A stretch of DNA of 64,000 nt, taken from assembly GCF_019739195.1 (NCBI RefSeq), contig NZ_JAHHDS010000002.1:124001-188000 (forward strand), read 5' to 3'. Source of the stretch: Microcella sp. Its GTDB lineage: Bacteria; Actinomycetota; Actinomycetes; Actinomycetales; Microbacteriaceae. The first letter of the stretch is position 1, and each line of letters starts with the position of its first letter. Position numbers and translations under genes: made by a program. Positions 45,370-54,617 of the stretch are shown piece after piece. A model generated the notes under the pieces. The model saw only the letters and a program-made list of their open reading frames with translations, searched no databases and was not told the DNA's origin.

Positions 45370-47880
45370 CTACTCGGTCTGCCCCTGCGTCGTGATCGTG
45401 CCGCTCGTCACGCGGCGCGAGCCGCGCTTGCGCGTGCCGGGTGCCGGAGGCTCGGGCAGCGACTCGAGCACCGAGCCGAGCAGCTCGTCGGCCGACTTCG
45501 GGTCGAGCGTCGCCCGCACGCGAGCAGGCTTGCTCGCGACGGGCAGGTCGAGCAGATCGGCCGTGTCGACCTCGGGTGCCGGGGTCGGCTCGCTCGCGGG
45601 CTCGGCAGCAGCATCCGTCGCCGTCGGCAGCGTGATAGCGCCCGTCGCCGTCGACGTGACCGTCTTCGCCGCGATGGCCGCGAGGGCGCGGCTCACGTCG
45701 TCGGTGATGGCGTGCGTGCCCGCCGAGGGGCCCGACTTCGGGGCCGCGCCACCACGTTGGTTGCCGTTGCCTCCCGAAGCGCCGCCACCGCGACGACGAT
45801 TGTTGACGCCGCCGCCGTTGGACCCTGAGTCGTTCGACGAGCGGTGCTTCGTGATGGGCTCGTGGTGCACGATGAGCCCGCGGCCGGCGCAGACCTCGCA
45901 CGCCTCGCTGAACGTCTCGAGCAAACCGAGGCCCAGGCGCTTGCGCGTCATCTGCACGAGGCCCAGGCTCGTGACTTCAGCCACCTGATGCTTGGTGCGG
46001 TCGCGGCTCAAGCACTCCATGAGGCGGCGCAGCACGAGATCACGGTTCGACTCGAGCACCATGTCGATGAAGTCGACGACGATGATGCCGCCGATGTCGC
46101 GCAGGCGCAGCTGGCGCACGAGCTCTTCGGCCGCTTCGAGGTTGTTCTTCGTGACGGTCTCTTCGAGGTTGCCGCCCGAACCGACGAACTTGCCGGTGTT
46201 GACGTCGACGACCGTCATGGCCTCAGTGCGGTCGATGATGAGCGAGCCGCCCGAGGGCAGCCAAACCTTGCGGTCGAGCGCCTTCTCGATCTGCTCGCTG
46301 ATGCGGTACTCGTCGAAGGGGTCGTGGTCGCCCTCGTGCTTCTGCACGCGGTCGAGCAAATCGGGGGCGACGCCGCGCAAGTACGACTCGATGGTCTGCT
46401 GCGCGTCGCTGCCGCTGATGACGAGCGAGCGGAAGTCTTCGTTGAAGACGTCGCGAATGATCTTGATGAGCAGGTCGGGCTCACTGTGCAGCAGGGCCGG
46501 TGCGGGCGTGTTCTCGAGCTGCTGGCTGATGTCAGCCCACTGGCTCGTGAGGCGCTGCACGTCGAGAGTGAGCTGCTCTTCGGTCGCACCCTCAGCCGCG
46601 GTGCGCACAATGACGCCGACGTTCTCGGGCAGCACGTCTTTCAGAATCTTCTTGAGGCGTGCGCGCTCGGTGTCGGGCAGCTTGCGGCTGATGCCACTCA
46701 TCGAGCCGTTGGGCACGTAGACGAGGTAGCGGCCCGGGAGGCTCACCTGGCTCGTGAGGCGAGCACCCTTGTGGCCGATGGGGTCTTTCGTGACCTGCAC
46801 GAGCACCTTGTCGCCGGGCTTGAGCGCAAGCTCGATGCGGCGCGGCTGGGTCTTGCCGTCGCTGTCGAGCGCGGCGGAATCCCAGTCGACCTCGCCCGAG
46901 TAGAGCACGGCGTTGCGGCCGCGGCCGATGTCGACGAAGGCGGCCTCCATGCTCGGCAGCACGTTCTGCACCTTGCCGAGGTAGACGTTGCCGATGAGGC
47001 TCGACTCTTGCGAGCGGGCCACATAGTGCTCGACGAGCACGCCGTCTTCGAGCACGCCGATCTGGATGCGGCCGTCTTTCGACCGCACGATCATCTGGCG
47101 GTCGACGCTCTCGCGGCGGGCGAGAAACTCGGCTTCGGTGACGACGGGGCGACGACGACCGGCATCGCGACCATCGCGGCGACGCTGCTTCTTGGCCTCA
47201 AGACGGGTCGAGCCCTTGATGCGCTGCGGCTCGGTGATCGGCTCGGGGGTGCGGCGGCCGCGCTGGTTGCCGCCCTGCTGGCTGTCGCGCTGAGTGTCGG
47301 GGCGCGAACCGTCACCGTCGGTGGATGCTCCGCCTCGCGTACGGCGAGAGCGCGAGCGACGACGGCTCGTGCCCTCCGAGTCGTCGAACTCGTCGTCGCG
47401 CTCGACCGCGCGGGCGGGCAGCGCGGCGACCGGCGGCGCGAAGAACAGCAACGACGTCGTCGACTCGGGCTTGAGCTCGGGGAACGCGGGCTCGGTCGGC
47501 ACCGCGGGCTGCTCGGCCGACGCGGGCTGCTCGGTCGACGCGGGCTGCTCGGCCGACGCGGGCTGCTCGGCCGAAGCGGCCGGCTCCTGCGTCGACTCGG
47601 CGTCGAGCTCGGGCGACTCTGCGGCCTTCTTCGACGTTGATCGCTGTGCCGGGGTCTTCGCGGCGGGGCTGGCGGGCGCCTCCGGCTCGGCGGGCGCCGC
47701 GGCCTCGGCAGCAGCATCCGTCATCGGCTCGGCGACCGGCTCGGCGAGCGGGCGATCATCGAAGCCGGGCTCGCCTTGGCCGGCGTGCTCGCTGGCCTTC
47801 TTCGGGGTGGCTTTGCCGAAGAGTCGCGTGCGCTTCTTGGGTGCCGTCGTGTCGTCGTTCGTGTTGTCGTCACTCACCAT
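45370..47880 (-). CDS. rne: ribonuclease E/G family endoribonuclease
   Basis: An 836-residue RNase. The catalytic core (about 260-720) has an S1 region (LIGNVYLGKVQNVLPSMEAA), the DNase-I-like metal site in VDVNTGKFVGSGGNLEETV and GGIIVVDFIDM, and the zinc-link ACEVCAGRG. Core is flanked by a 250-residue acidic/Pro-rich N-terminal arm and a C-terminal arm with an RRRGGGASG patch, as in actinobacterial RNase E. A four-fold 18-bp repeat in the N-terminal arm encodes AEQPAS-like units. The ATG at 47880 has GAGGAG upstream; an earlier TTG overlaps that site. A leader of about 290 nt precedes it. Confidence 0.93.
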   Translation of the reverse strand: MVSDDNTNDDTTAPKKRTRLFGKATPKKASEHAGQGEPGFDDRPLAEPVAEPMTDAAAEAAAPAEPEAPASPAAKTPAQRSTSKKAAESPELDAESTQEPAASAEQPASAEQPASTEQPASAEQPAVPTEPAFPELKPESTTSLLFFAPPVAALPARAVERDDEFDDSEGTSRRRSRSRRTRGGASTDGDGSRPDTQRDSQQGGNQRGRRTPEPITEPQRIKGSTRLEAKKQRRRDGRDAGRRRPVVTEAEFLARRESVDRQMIVRSKDGRIQIGVLEDGVLVEHYVARSQESSLIGNVYLGKVQNVLPSMEAAFVDIGRGRNAVLYSGEVDWDSAALDSDGKTQPRRIELALKPGDKVLVQVTKDPIGHKGARLTSQVSLPGRYLVYVPNGSMSGISRKLPDTERARLKKILKDVLPENVGVIVRTAAEGATEEQLTLDVQRLTSQWADISQQLENTPAPALLHSEPDLLIKIIRDVFNEDFRSLVISGSDAQQTIESYLRGVAPDLLDRVQKHEGDHDPFDEYRISEQIEKALDRKVWLPSGGSLIIDRTEAMTVVDVNTGKFVGSGGNLEETVTKNNLEAAEELVRQLRLRDIGGIIVVDFIDMVLESNRDLVLRRLMECLSRDRTKHQVAEVTSLGLVQMTRKRLGLGLLETFSEACEVCAGRGLIVHHEPITKHRSSNDSGSNGGGVNNRRRGGGASGGNGNQRGGAAPKSGPSAGTHAITDDVSRALAAIAAKTVTSTATGAITLPTATDAAAEPASEPTPAPEVDTADLLDLPVASKPARVRATLDPKSADELLGSVLESLPEPPAPGTRKRGSRRVTSGTITTQGQTE
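47506..47577 (-). repeat. four 18-bp tandem repeats inside rne
   Basis: Units at 47506, 47524, 47542 and 47560 share GGGCTGCTCGGCCGACGC with single-base changes, encoding repeated (A/T)EQPAS in the disordered N-terminal arm. In-frame length variation between strains is expected. Confidence 0.8.
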
Positions 47881-48173
47881 CGCTGGTGCACTCCTCAACC
47901 GCTCGAGCCGCGCCCGTACGGTGACATTGGGGGCGAGAGAGATTCTCTCTCGCCGAAATCTTTGGTTGTCGCAGCGTGCGCCCCCGACTCGGGTCCGGCG
48001 CTCAAGCGCCCTCTCACGACGCGGTCACTGCCGCCGCATTCGCCCTGTCACCACGGTGCGGCTGAGGAAACTGGCTATCCCTCGCGGTCGCGGCAATCGG
48101 TGCCGCAATACTGGTCCGGTTATGCCCGGAAAGCTTTGTTGGTGGTCGTCGCGAGCGCGGCTGGCGACGACTG
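47881..48173 (-). promoter_or_regulatory. long structured leader of rne
   Basis: A gene-free stretch of 372 bp separates rne from the divergent VKOR gene. GATAAT on the minus strand (48185-48180) predicts a start near 48173 and a leader of about 290 nt. A perfect 11-bp inverted repeat at 47932-47954 (GGCGAGAGAGA and complement) sits about 50 nt before the start codon. By analogy with E. coli rne, this leader could mediate autoregulation. No open frame of note is seen in it. Confidence 0.5.
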
Positions 48174-48252
48174 CCCCTCATTATCGCACGGACTCGGCGA
48201 CTCAGGACGTTCGACCCGGGTGCGACTCACCTGGCGCCGCCATAATCGGGAG

Positions 48253-48885
48253 GTGACTGTCTCGACTGCGCCCGCCCTTCACCCTGCTGCGGATGCTCGC
48301 CGCCCGTTCGGCCTCGCCTTCACGCTCATCGTGACCGGCGCGGTGGGGTGGTACGGCGCAATGTCGCTCATCATCGAGCGCGTGCGGTCGCTGCTCGATC
48401 CGGAGTACGTGCTCAACTGCGACGTGAACCCGCTCGTCTCGTGCGGCGAGATCATGAGCACGTGGCAGGCATCGCTACTCGGTTTTCCGAACCCGCTGCT
48501 CGGCGTCGCCGGGCTCGTCGCGCCCATTGCCGTGGGGGTCGCCCTGCTTGCTGGCGCGCGCTTCGCCCGCTGGTTCTGGTGGAGCTTCATGGTCGGCGTG
48601 ACGGGCGCCTTCGTCTTCGTGCTGTGGCTCGTCGATCAGGCGCTGTTCCAGATCGGCGTGCTGTGCCCGTGGTGCATGCTCGTCTGGGTCATGGTGATTC
48701 CGATGTTCTGGGTGCTGCTGACCTGGTCGCTCGCCGCCGGAGTGCTCGTCGACAGCCCGCGCGCACGCGCGTTCGGCTCCACGGTGCTGCCGTTCGTCTG
48801 GGTGCCGATTCTGGCGACAATCGTTGCCATCGCCGTCATGATAGTCGTGCAGTTTCCGACGCTCATCTCTCTGCTGCTGGGCTGA
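48253..48885 (+). CDS. vitamin K epoxide reductase (VKOR) family membrane protein
   Basis: A 210-residue membrane protein with about five helices that reoxidises DsbA-like partners by passing electrons to quinone. The loop cysteines are in LNCDVNPLVSCGEI and the active-site CxxC in VLCPWCMLVWV. CATAAT (48241-48246) ends six bases before the GTG at 48253, so the gene is probably leaderless; GGGAG is directly adjacent to the start and too close to act as a ribosome-binding site. No DsbA fusion is present. Confidence 0.88.
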   Translation: MTVSTAPALHPAADARRPFGLAFTLIVTGAVGWYGAMSLIIERVRSLLDPEYVLNCDVNPLVSCGEIMSTWQASLLGFPNPLLGVAGLVAPIAVGVALLAGARFARWFWWSFMVGVTGAFVFVLWLVDQALFQIGVLCPWCMLVWVMVIPMFWVLLTWSLAAGVLVDSPRARAFGSTVLPFVWVPILATIVAIAVMIVVQFPTLISLLLG

Positions 48886-48904
48886 CGACGCCCCGCCGGT
48901 CAGC
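48881..48904. terminator. hairpin between VKOR and ndk genes
   Basis: GCTGAC/GTCAGC with a 12-nt loop spans the 22-bp convergent gap and the VKOR stop codon. Confidence 0.35.
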
Positions 48905-48907
48905 GGT

Positions 48908-49330
48908 CTAGTCGAACCAGAGCGCGAGCTCGCGCGCGGCCGACTCGGGCGAGTCAGAGCCGTGCACGAGGTTCTGCTGCACCTTCAGGCCCCAGTCGCG
49001 GCCGAGGTCGCCGCGAATCGTGCCGGGGGCAGCCGTCGTGGGGTCGGTCGTGCCGGCGAGCGAGCGGAAGCCCTCGATGACGCGGTTGCCGGCGACGCGA
49101 GCGGCGACGACGGGGCCCGACTCCATGAACTCGACGAGCGGCTCGTAGAAGGGCTTGCCCTCGTGCTCGGCGTAGTGCGCGGCGAGCAGATCGCGGTCGG
49201 GCTGCACGAGCTTGAGGTCGACGAGCTGGTAGCCCTTCGCCTCGATGCGGCGCAGAATCTCTCCCGTCAGATTGCGGGCGACGCCGTCGGGCTTGATCAG
49301 TACGAGGGTCTCTTCAACGGTGGTAGTCAT
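48908..49330 (-). CDS. ndk: nucleoside diphosphate kinase
   Basis: A 140-residue enzyme that balances nucleoside triphosphate pools. [14 protein letters not shown] starts the fold, and the catalytic His is in [12 protein letters not shown]. The ATG at 49330 overlaps the DUF4233 stop (ATGA). Last gene of the ileS-folC-DUF4233-ndk operon. Confidence 0.97.
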   Translation of the reverse strand: MTTTVEETLVLIKPDGVARNLTGEILRRIEAKGYQLVDLKLVQPDRDLLAAHYAEHEGKPFYEPLVEFMESGPVVAARVAGNRVIEGFRSLAGTTDPTTAAPGTIRGDLGRDWGLKVQQNLVHGSDSPESAARELALWFD

Positions 49331-49749
49331 GTGGTCTCCTGATCGGTCGAGTCGGATGATGAGAGGTAGGCGGCCTTCGCGTCGTCGAGCTGGCGCCCCT
49401 TCACGACACCGTAAATCCAGAACGCGACGAACACGGCGGCGGTGACGGCGGCGAGCACCTCGATGAACCCCGTGGCGAGCAGCAGCACCTGCAGCGCAGA
49501 GCCGAACCACACGCCCCAGCGGTAACGCGCGACGCGCATCGCCACGATGAGCAGCAGCACGAGCACACCGCCGCCGAGAAAGACGGTTGACGAGGGCAGC
49601 ACGCCGAGTCCGTTGATGGCGAGCGTGCCGAAGGCGACCGCAAGAATCTCCATGCCGAGCGTGATGCTCAGCAGCGACTCGGTCGCGCTTCGGTCGCGGC
49701 GCGGGCGCCGGGGCTCTGGCGTATCGAGGGTCGAGGGTGCGTCGCTCAC
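49327..49749 (-). CDS. DUF4233 membrane protein
   Basis: A 140-residue protein with about four helices (for example [20 protein letters not shown] and [18 protein letters not shown]). This family is found between folC and ndk across actinobacteria; function unknown. I chose the GTG at 49749 that overlaps the folC stop (GTGA) rather than a TTG at 49758. Confidence 0.85.
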   Translation of the reverse strand: MSDAPSTLDTPEPRRPRRDRSATESLLSITLGMEILAVAFGTLAINGLGVLPSSTVFLGGGVLVLLLIVAMRVARYRWGVWFGSALQVLLLATGFIEVLAAVTAAVFVAFWIYGVVKGRQLDDAKAAYLSSSDSTDQETT

Positions 49750-51107
49750 AGTGCCCAATTCTGCTCTGCCGCGATGAGCATCGCCTGACCGGCCATCGTC
49801 ACCGACCCCGTGATGAGCACGGCATCGTTGGGGCCGGCCTCCTGCCGCGCGAGGTCAATCGCGGTGGCGAGGCTCGGCTCGACCTGCACGCGGTCGGCGC
49901 CCGCGATCGACGCGACGGTCTCGGCGAGCTCGTCCGCCTGCAGCGAGCGCGCAGTGCCGCTGCTGCTCACGATGAAGCGGTCGACGACGGGGTCAAGAGC
50001 CTCGATGATGCCGCGCACGTCTTTGTCGTCGAGCACACCGACGATCGCCGTGACCGACTCGAACGCGAAAGAACCGAGCATGGCCTTGGCGAGCGCCTCA
50101 GCGCCGTGCGGGTTGTGCGCGGCATCGATGAGCACGCTCGGCTCGATGCCGATGAGCTGCAGGCGCCCTGGGCTCGTGACGGTGCCCAGACCCTCGGCGA
50201 GCACCTCGTCGGTGAGCCGCTGAGTGCCATTGCCGAGAAACGACTCGACAGCCGCGATGGCGACGGCCGCGTTCTGCGCCTGATGGATGCCGAAGAGGGG
50301 CACGAAGAGCTCGGTGTACTCCCCCGCCCTGCCGCGCACATCGATGAGTTGTCCGCCGACCGCGAGGCGGGCATCCGTCAGCGCGAAGCCGACGCCCTCG
50401 CAGACCAGCTCGGCCTCGTCGCGCTCGGAGGCGGTGAGAATCTCGTCCATCGCCTCCGGCTGCTGCAGGGCCGAGACGACGGTGGCTGCGGGCTTGATGA
50501 TGCCGGCCTTCGTGCGCGCGATCTCGCCGACCGTGCTGCCGAGAAACTTCTCGTGGTCGAGCGCGATGGGCGTGAGCACAGCGACGTCGCCATCGGCGAT
50601 GTTCGTCGAATCCCACTCGCCGCCCATGCCGACCTCGAGAATCGCGACGTCGACGGGCGCATCGGCGAAGGCCGCGAACGACAGCAGGGTGAGCGCTTCG
50701 AAGTTGCTCAGGGGTGCCTCGCCGTTGGCGGCCTGCTCGGCGTCGACCATGAGCAGGTAGGGCGCGATGTCGCCCCAGGTGTCGGCGAGCATGCGGTCGC
50801 TGATGGGCTCGCCGTCGATGACGATGCGCTCGTTGAGCCGCATGAGGTGCGGGCTGGTGAGCAGGCCCGTGCGCAGCCCGTAGGCGCGCAGGATGCTCTC
50901 GATCATGCGAGCCGTCGACGTCTTGCCGTTCGTGCCCGTGACGTGCACGATCGCGAAACTGCGGTGCGGGTCGCCGAGCAACTCGGCGGCGCGACGGGTC
51001 GGCCCGAGGCGCGGCTGCGGCGTGGCCTCGCCGATGCGCGCCAGCAGTTCGGCGTGCACCGCCTCGGCGGCCGCGCGGTCGTCGGCGTTGCGGTCTGCGG
51101 GGGTCAT
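49746..51107 (-). CDS. folC: bifunctional folylpolyglutamate/dihydrofolate synthase
   Basis: A 453-residue Mur-ligase-family enzyme that adds glutamate to folates. The P-loop is in [20 protein letters not shown] (about 54-73), with [16 protein letters not shown] and [15 protein letters not shown] further on. Its ATG overlaps the ileS stop (ATGA). Whether it also has dihydrofolate synthase activity cannot be read from sequence. Confidence 0.94.
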   Translation of the reverse strand: MTPADRNADDRAAAEAVHAELLARIGEATPQPRLGPTRRAAELLGDPHRSFAIVHVTGTNGKTSTARMIESILRAYGLRTGLLTSPHLMRLNERIVIDGEPISDRMLADTWGDIAPYLLMVDAEQAANGEAPLSNFEALTLLSFAAFADAPVDVAILEVGMGGEWDSTNIADGDVAVLTPIALDHEKFLGSTVGEIARTKAGIIKPAATVVSALQQPEAMDEILTASERDEAELVCEGVGFALTDARLAVGGQLIDVRGRAGEYTELFVPLFGIHQAQNAAVAIAAVESFLGNGTQRLTDEVLAEGLGTVTSPGRLQLIGIEPSVLIDAAHNPHGAEALAKAMLGSFAFESVTAIVGVLDDKDVRGIIEALDPVVDRFIVSSSGTARSLQADELAETVASIAGADRVQVEPSLATAIDLARQEAGPNDAVLITGSVTMAGQAMLIAAEQNWAL

Positions 51108-54100
51108 GCGCGCACCACCTTCACCGTGACGGATGCTCCGTCGCCGACCGCCGTCGTCTCGCCCTCGCCAGCCGCACCGACGTCGATCGAGGTGGCGAGC
51201 GTCTCTGAGCCGATGAGCGCTTCGTGCGCTGCGATCGCGGCGCGAGTCGTCTCGTCGTCAGAGCCGAGGCTCAGCGCGATGCGGTCGCTCACGTCGAGCC
51301 CCGCGTCTTTGCGCGCCTGCTGAACGGCACGCACGACGTCGCGCGCGAGACCCTCGGCGGCGAGCTCGGGGGTGACGCGAGTGTCGAGTAGCACGAACCC
51401 CGTGCCGGGCAAGAAGGCCACGGCGGCGGCAGGGTCGTCGAGTTCAAGCTCGAGTGTGTACTCCCCCGGCTCGAGCGCGATGCCGCCTGCTGTCACGCTG
51501 TCGCCGTCGATCGACCAGTCGCCGGCCTTCGCCGCGGCGATGACCTGCTGCACCTGCTTGCCGATGCGCGGGCCGAGGCCGCGCGCGTTGACGGCGAGGC
51601 GGCGCGCGATGCCGTACTCGGCGACGAGCTGCTCGTCGAACTCGACGAGAGTCACCGTCTTGACGTTGAGCTCATCGCGCACGATGTCGCTGAACGCCTC
51701 GAGCGCGGCCGCGTCAGGCGTCACGATCGTGAGGGTCTGCAGCGGCAGGCGCACGCGCAGGCCCTGCGCCTTGCGCAACGCCAGGCCCGAGCTGGCGATC
51801 GCGCGCACGCGGTCCATCGCGGTGACGAGCGACGCGTCAGCCGGGAAGTCCTCGGCCTGCGGCCAGTCGGTGAGGTGCACGCTCTCGCCGCCCGTGAGGC
51901 CTCGCCAGACCTCTTCAGCAACGAGGGGCGCGAGCGGGGCCGACAGGCGGGCGAGGGTCTCGAGCACGGTGAAGAGGGTGTCGTGAGCATCCCGATCATC
52001 GCCCGCCCAGAAGCGATCACGCGACCGGCGCACGTACCAGTTGGTGAGCACATCGGCGAAGTCGCGCAGGGCGGCAGCGGCGAGCGGGGCGTCGAGGGCT
52101 TCGAGCTGGGTCGTCACCTCGACCACGAGATCGCGCGTCTTGGCGAGCAGGTAGCGGTCGAGCACGTTCGTCGAGTCGCTGCGGCGACGAGCCTCGCCGA
52201 GCGTGCCGGCATTGGCGTACAACGTGAAGAAGTAGTAGGTGCTCCACAGCGGCAGCAAGAATTCGCGCACCCCCGCGCGAATGCCCTCCTCGGTGACGAC
52301 GAGGTTGCCGCCGCGAATGACCGAGCTCGACATGAGGAACCAGCGCATGGCGTCGGCGCCGTCACGCTCGAACACCTCGCCCACGTCGGGGTAGTTGCGC
52401 AGGCTCTTCGACATCTTCTGGCCGTCGTTGCCGAGCACGATGCCGTGGCTGATGACGCTCGAGAACGCCGGCCGGTCGAACAGCGCCGTGGCGAGCACGT
52501 GCATCGTGTAGAACCAGCCGCGGGTCTGCCCGATGTACTCGACGATGAAGTCGCTCGGGTTGTGGCTCTCGAACCAGTCGGCGTTCTCGAACGGGTAGTG
52601 CACCTGGGCGAAGGGCATCGAACCCGAGTCGAACCAGACGTCGAAGACATCCTCGATGCGGCGCATGGTCGACTGCCCCGTGGGGTCGTCGGGGTTCGGG
52701 CGCGTGAGCTCGTCGATGAAGGGGCGGTGCAGGTCGACCTCGCCCTCGGCGTTGCGCGGCAGGGCACCGAAGTCGACCTCGAGCTCGGCGAGCGAGCCGT
52801 AGACGTCGACCCGCGGGTGATTCGGGTCGTCGCTCTTCCAGACCGGGATCGGGCTGCCCCAGTAGCGGTTGCGGCTGATCGACCAGTCGCGCGCGCCCTC
52901 GAGCCACTTGCCGAACTGCCCGTGCTTGACGTTGCCGGGCACCCAGGTGATCTGCTCGTTCAGCTCGAGCGCGCGATCACGCAACTCGGTGACGCGCACG
53001 AACCAGCTCGAGACGGCCTTGTAGATGAGCGGGTTGCGGCACCGCCAGCAGTGCGGGTAGCTGTGCTCGTAGCTGCGCAGCTGCAGTAGGCGACCCTGCT
53101 CGCGCAGCATGCCGACCAGGGTCTTGTTGGCGTCGAAGACCTGCAGCCCGGCAACTTCTGAGACGACGGCCAAGAACTTGCCGCCGTCGTCGACCGAGAT
53201 GATGGTCGGGATACCCGCGGCGGCGCAGGTGTTCTGGTCGTCTTCACCGTAGGCGGGCGCCTGGTGCACGATGCCCGTACCCTCGCCCGTGGCCACGTAG
53301 TCGGCGACGAGAATCTGGAAGGCCTGCGGCCCGTAGTCGTCGACGAAGTAGTCCCACAGGCGGTCGTACTGCACGCCGCCGAGCTCGGCGCCCGAGATCG
53401 TGCGCGAGATCGCGTCGCGCGCGGCCGCGGCGTCGGCGTAGCCGAGCTCTTTCGCGTAGGCCGCGACGGTGTCGGCGGCGAGCAGGAAGGTGCGGGCATC
53501 CGTCGGCTCGATCTCGGTGCCTCGCGGCACGATCGCGTACTCGATCGCCGGGCCCACGGCGAGCGCCGCGTTCGTCGGCAGGGTCCAGGGGGTCGTCGTC
53601 CAGGCGAGCGCCTCGACGCCGGTGAGCCCGAGCGCCTCGGCTTTCTCGCCCACGAGCGGGAAGGTCACGGTCACCGACTGGTCTTGCCGCATTTGGTAGA
53701 CGTCGTCGTCCATGCGCAGCTCGTGGTTCGACAGCGGTGTCTCATCGCGCCAGCAGTACGGCAGCACGCGATAGCCCTCGTAGGCGAGGCCCTTCTCGTG
53801 CAGCGTCTTGAAGGCCCACAGCACGCTCTCCATGAACGTGATGTCGAGCGTCTTGTAGTCGTTCTCGAAGTCGACCCAGCGCGCCTGACGCGTCACATAG
53901 CTCTGCCACTCGTCGGTGTAGCGCAGCACGCTCTCGCGAGCCTTGGCGTTGAACGCCTGCACGCCCATCTCTTCGATCTGGGCCTTCTCGGTGATGCCGA
54001 GCTGCTTCATCGCCTCGAGCTCGGCGGGCAGCCCGTGGGTGTCCCACCCGAATCGGCGGTGCACCTGCTTGCCGCGCATCGTCTGGAAGCGCGGGAAGAC

Positions 54101-54319
54101 GTCTTTCGCGTATCCCGTCAGCAGGTGGCCGTAGTGCGGCAGGCCGTTGGCGAACGGCGGGCCGTCGTAAAAGACCCACTCGTCGCAGCCTTCGCGCTGA
54201 GCGACCGAGCGTCGGAAGGTGTCGTGCGCGGCCCAGTAGCCCAGCACCTCGTGCTCGAGCGACGGAAAGCTCGGCGAGGCGACGACCGACGTGTCGTCGC
54301 GATGAAGGGGGTAAACCAT
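51104..54319 (-). CDS. ileS: isoleucyl-tRNA synthetase, type 2 (eukaryote-like)
   Basis: A 1071-residue class I synthetase. The ATP signature HIGH appears as HYGH in [11 protein letters not shown] (about residue 62), KMSKS is in [14 protein letters not shown], and the editing domain includes [20 protein letters not shown]. Length, HYGH and absence of a C-terminal zinc finger with clustered Cys point to IleRS2, the form associated with low sensitivity to mupirocin. Translation is preceded by a T-box leader that senses charging of tRNA-Ile. The ATG at 54319 follows GGAG at 6 nt. Confidence 0.95.
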   Translation of the reverse strand: MVYPLHRDDTSVVASPSFPSLEHEVLGYWAAHDTFRRSVAQREGCDEWVFYDGPPFANGLPHYGHLLTGYAKDVFPRFQTMRGKQVHRRFGWDTHGLPAELEAMKQLGITEKAQIEEMGVQAFNAKARESVLRYTDEWQSYVTRQARWVDFENDYKTLDITFMESVLWAFKTLHEKGLAYEGYRVLPYCWRDETPLSNHELRMDDDVYQMRQDQSVTVTFPLVGEKAEALGLTGVEALAWTTTPWTLPTNAALAVGPAIEYAIVPRGTEIEPTDARTFLLAADTVAAYAKELGYADAAAARDAISRTISGAELGGVQYDRLWDYFVDDYGPQAFQILVADYVATGEGTGIVHQAPAYGEDDQNTCAAAGIPTIISVDDGGKFLAVVSEVAGLQVFDANKTLVGMLREQGRLLQLRSYEHSYPHCWRCRNPLIYKAVSSWFVRVTELRDRALELNEQITWVPGNVKHGQFGKWLEGARDWSISRNRYWGSPIPVWKSDDPNHPRVDVYGSLAELEVDFGALPRNAEGEVDLHRPFIDELTRPNPDDPTGQSTMRRIEDVFDVWFDSGSMPFAQVHYPFENADWFESHNPSDFIVEYIGQTRGWFYTMHVLATALFDRPAFSSVISHGIVLGNDGQKMSKSLRNYPDVGEVFERDGADAMRWFLMSSSVIRGGNLVVTEEGIRAGVREFLLPLWSTYYFFTLYANAGTLGEARRRSDSTNVLDRYLLAKTRDLVVEVTTQLEALDAPLAAAALRDFADVLTNWYVRRSRDRFWAGDDRDAHDTLFTVLETLARLSAPLAPLVAEEVWRGLTGGESVHLTDWPQAEDFPADASLVTAMDRVRAIASSGLALRKAQGLRVRLPLQTLTIVTPDAAALEAFSDIVRDELNVKTVTLVEFDEQLVAEYGIARRLAVNARGLGPRIGKQVQQVIAAAKAGDWSIDGDSVTAGGIALEPGEYTLELELDDPAAAVAFLPGTGFVLLDTRVTPELAAEGLARDVVRAVQQARKDAGLDVSDRIALSLGSDDETTRAAIAAHEALIGSETLATSIDVGAAGEGETTAVGDGASVTVKVVRA

Positions 54320-54556
54320 GGTGACTCCGGTCGGTGGTTGCTGCGGTCAGTGGATGCTGCGATCACTTTCCGCGAGGACGACCTGCCGTGACCGGCCTGC
54401 CGCGGTACCACCCCGCTTGCGCGGCATCCTTTTGCTGAAGGGATGCTGCGCCTCTCTGCATCGGCTGTGACGGGCCTGCCCCGCTCGGGTCTAGTGGTCT
54501 ACCTAGGTAGACGTTCTTCCGAGAACTCCCCGGTGATGGCCGGTTCACTGTCTCTG
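54320..54556 (-). promoter_or_regulatory. T-box riboswitch of ileS (actinobacterial type)
   Basis: The conserved T-box sequence GGTGGTACCGCGG lies at 54412-54400 on the minus strand. The short stem I carries the isoleucine specifier ATC (54537-54535) inside GGCCATCACCGGGGAG, a configuration known for actinobacterial ileS leaders, which act on translation by sequestering the ribosome-binding site. A -10-like TACCAT is at 54567-54562. Uncharged tRNA-Ile should free the ileS start. Confidence 0.88.
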
Positions 54557-54617
54557 CGTCTATGGTAGCGGGCCGATGCCGGGGAATACTTCGTGCTGCG
54601 GGTACGCTCGACCTCTT

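Noticed and set aside
47506-47577. A possible CRISPR-like repeat array
   Set aside because: The units are contiguous, have no spacers and lie in frame inside rne.
45844-47640. A 598-codon open frame antisense to rne
   Set aside because: Low-complexity translation without motifs, no ribosome-binding site, and rne is clearly the real gene.
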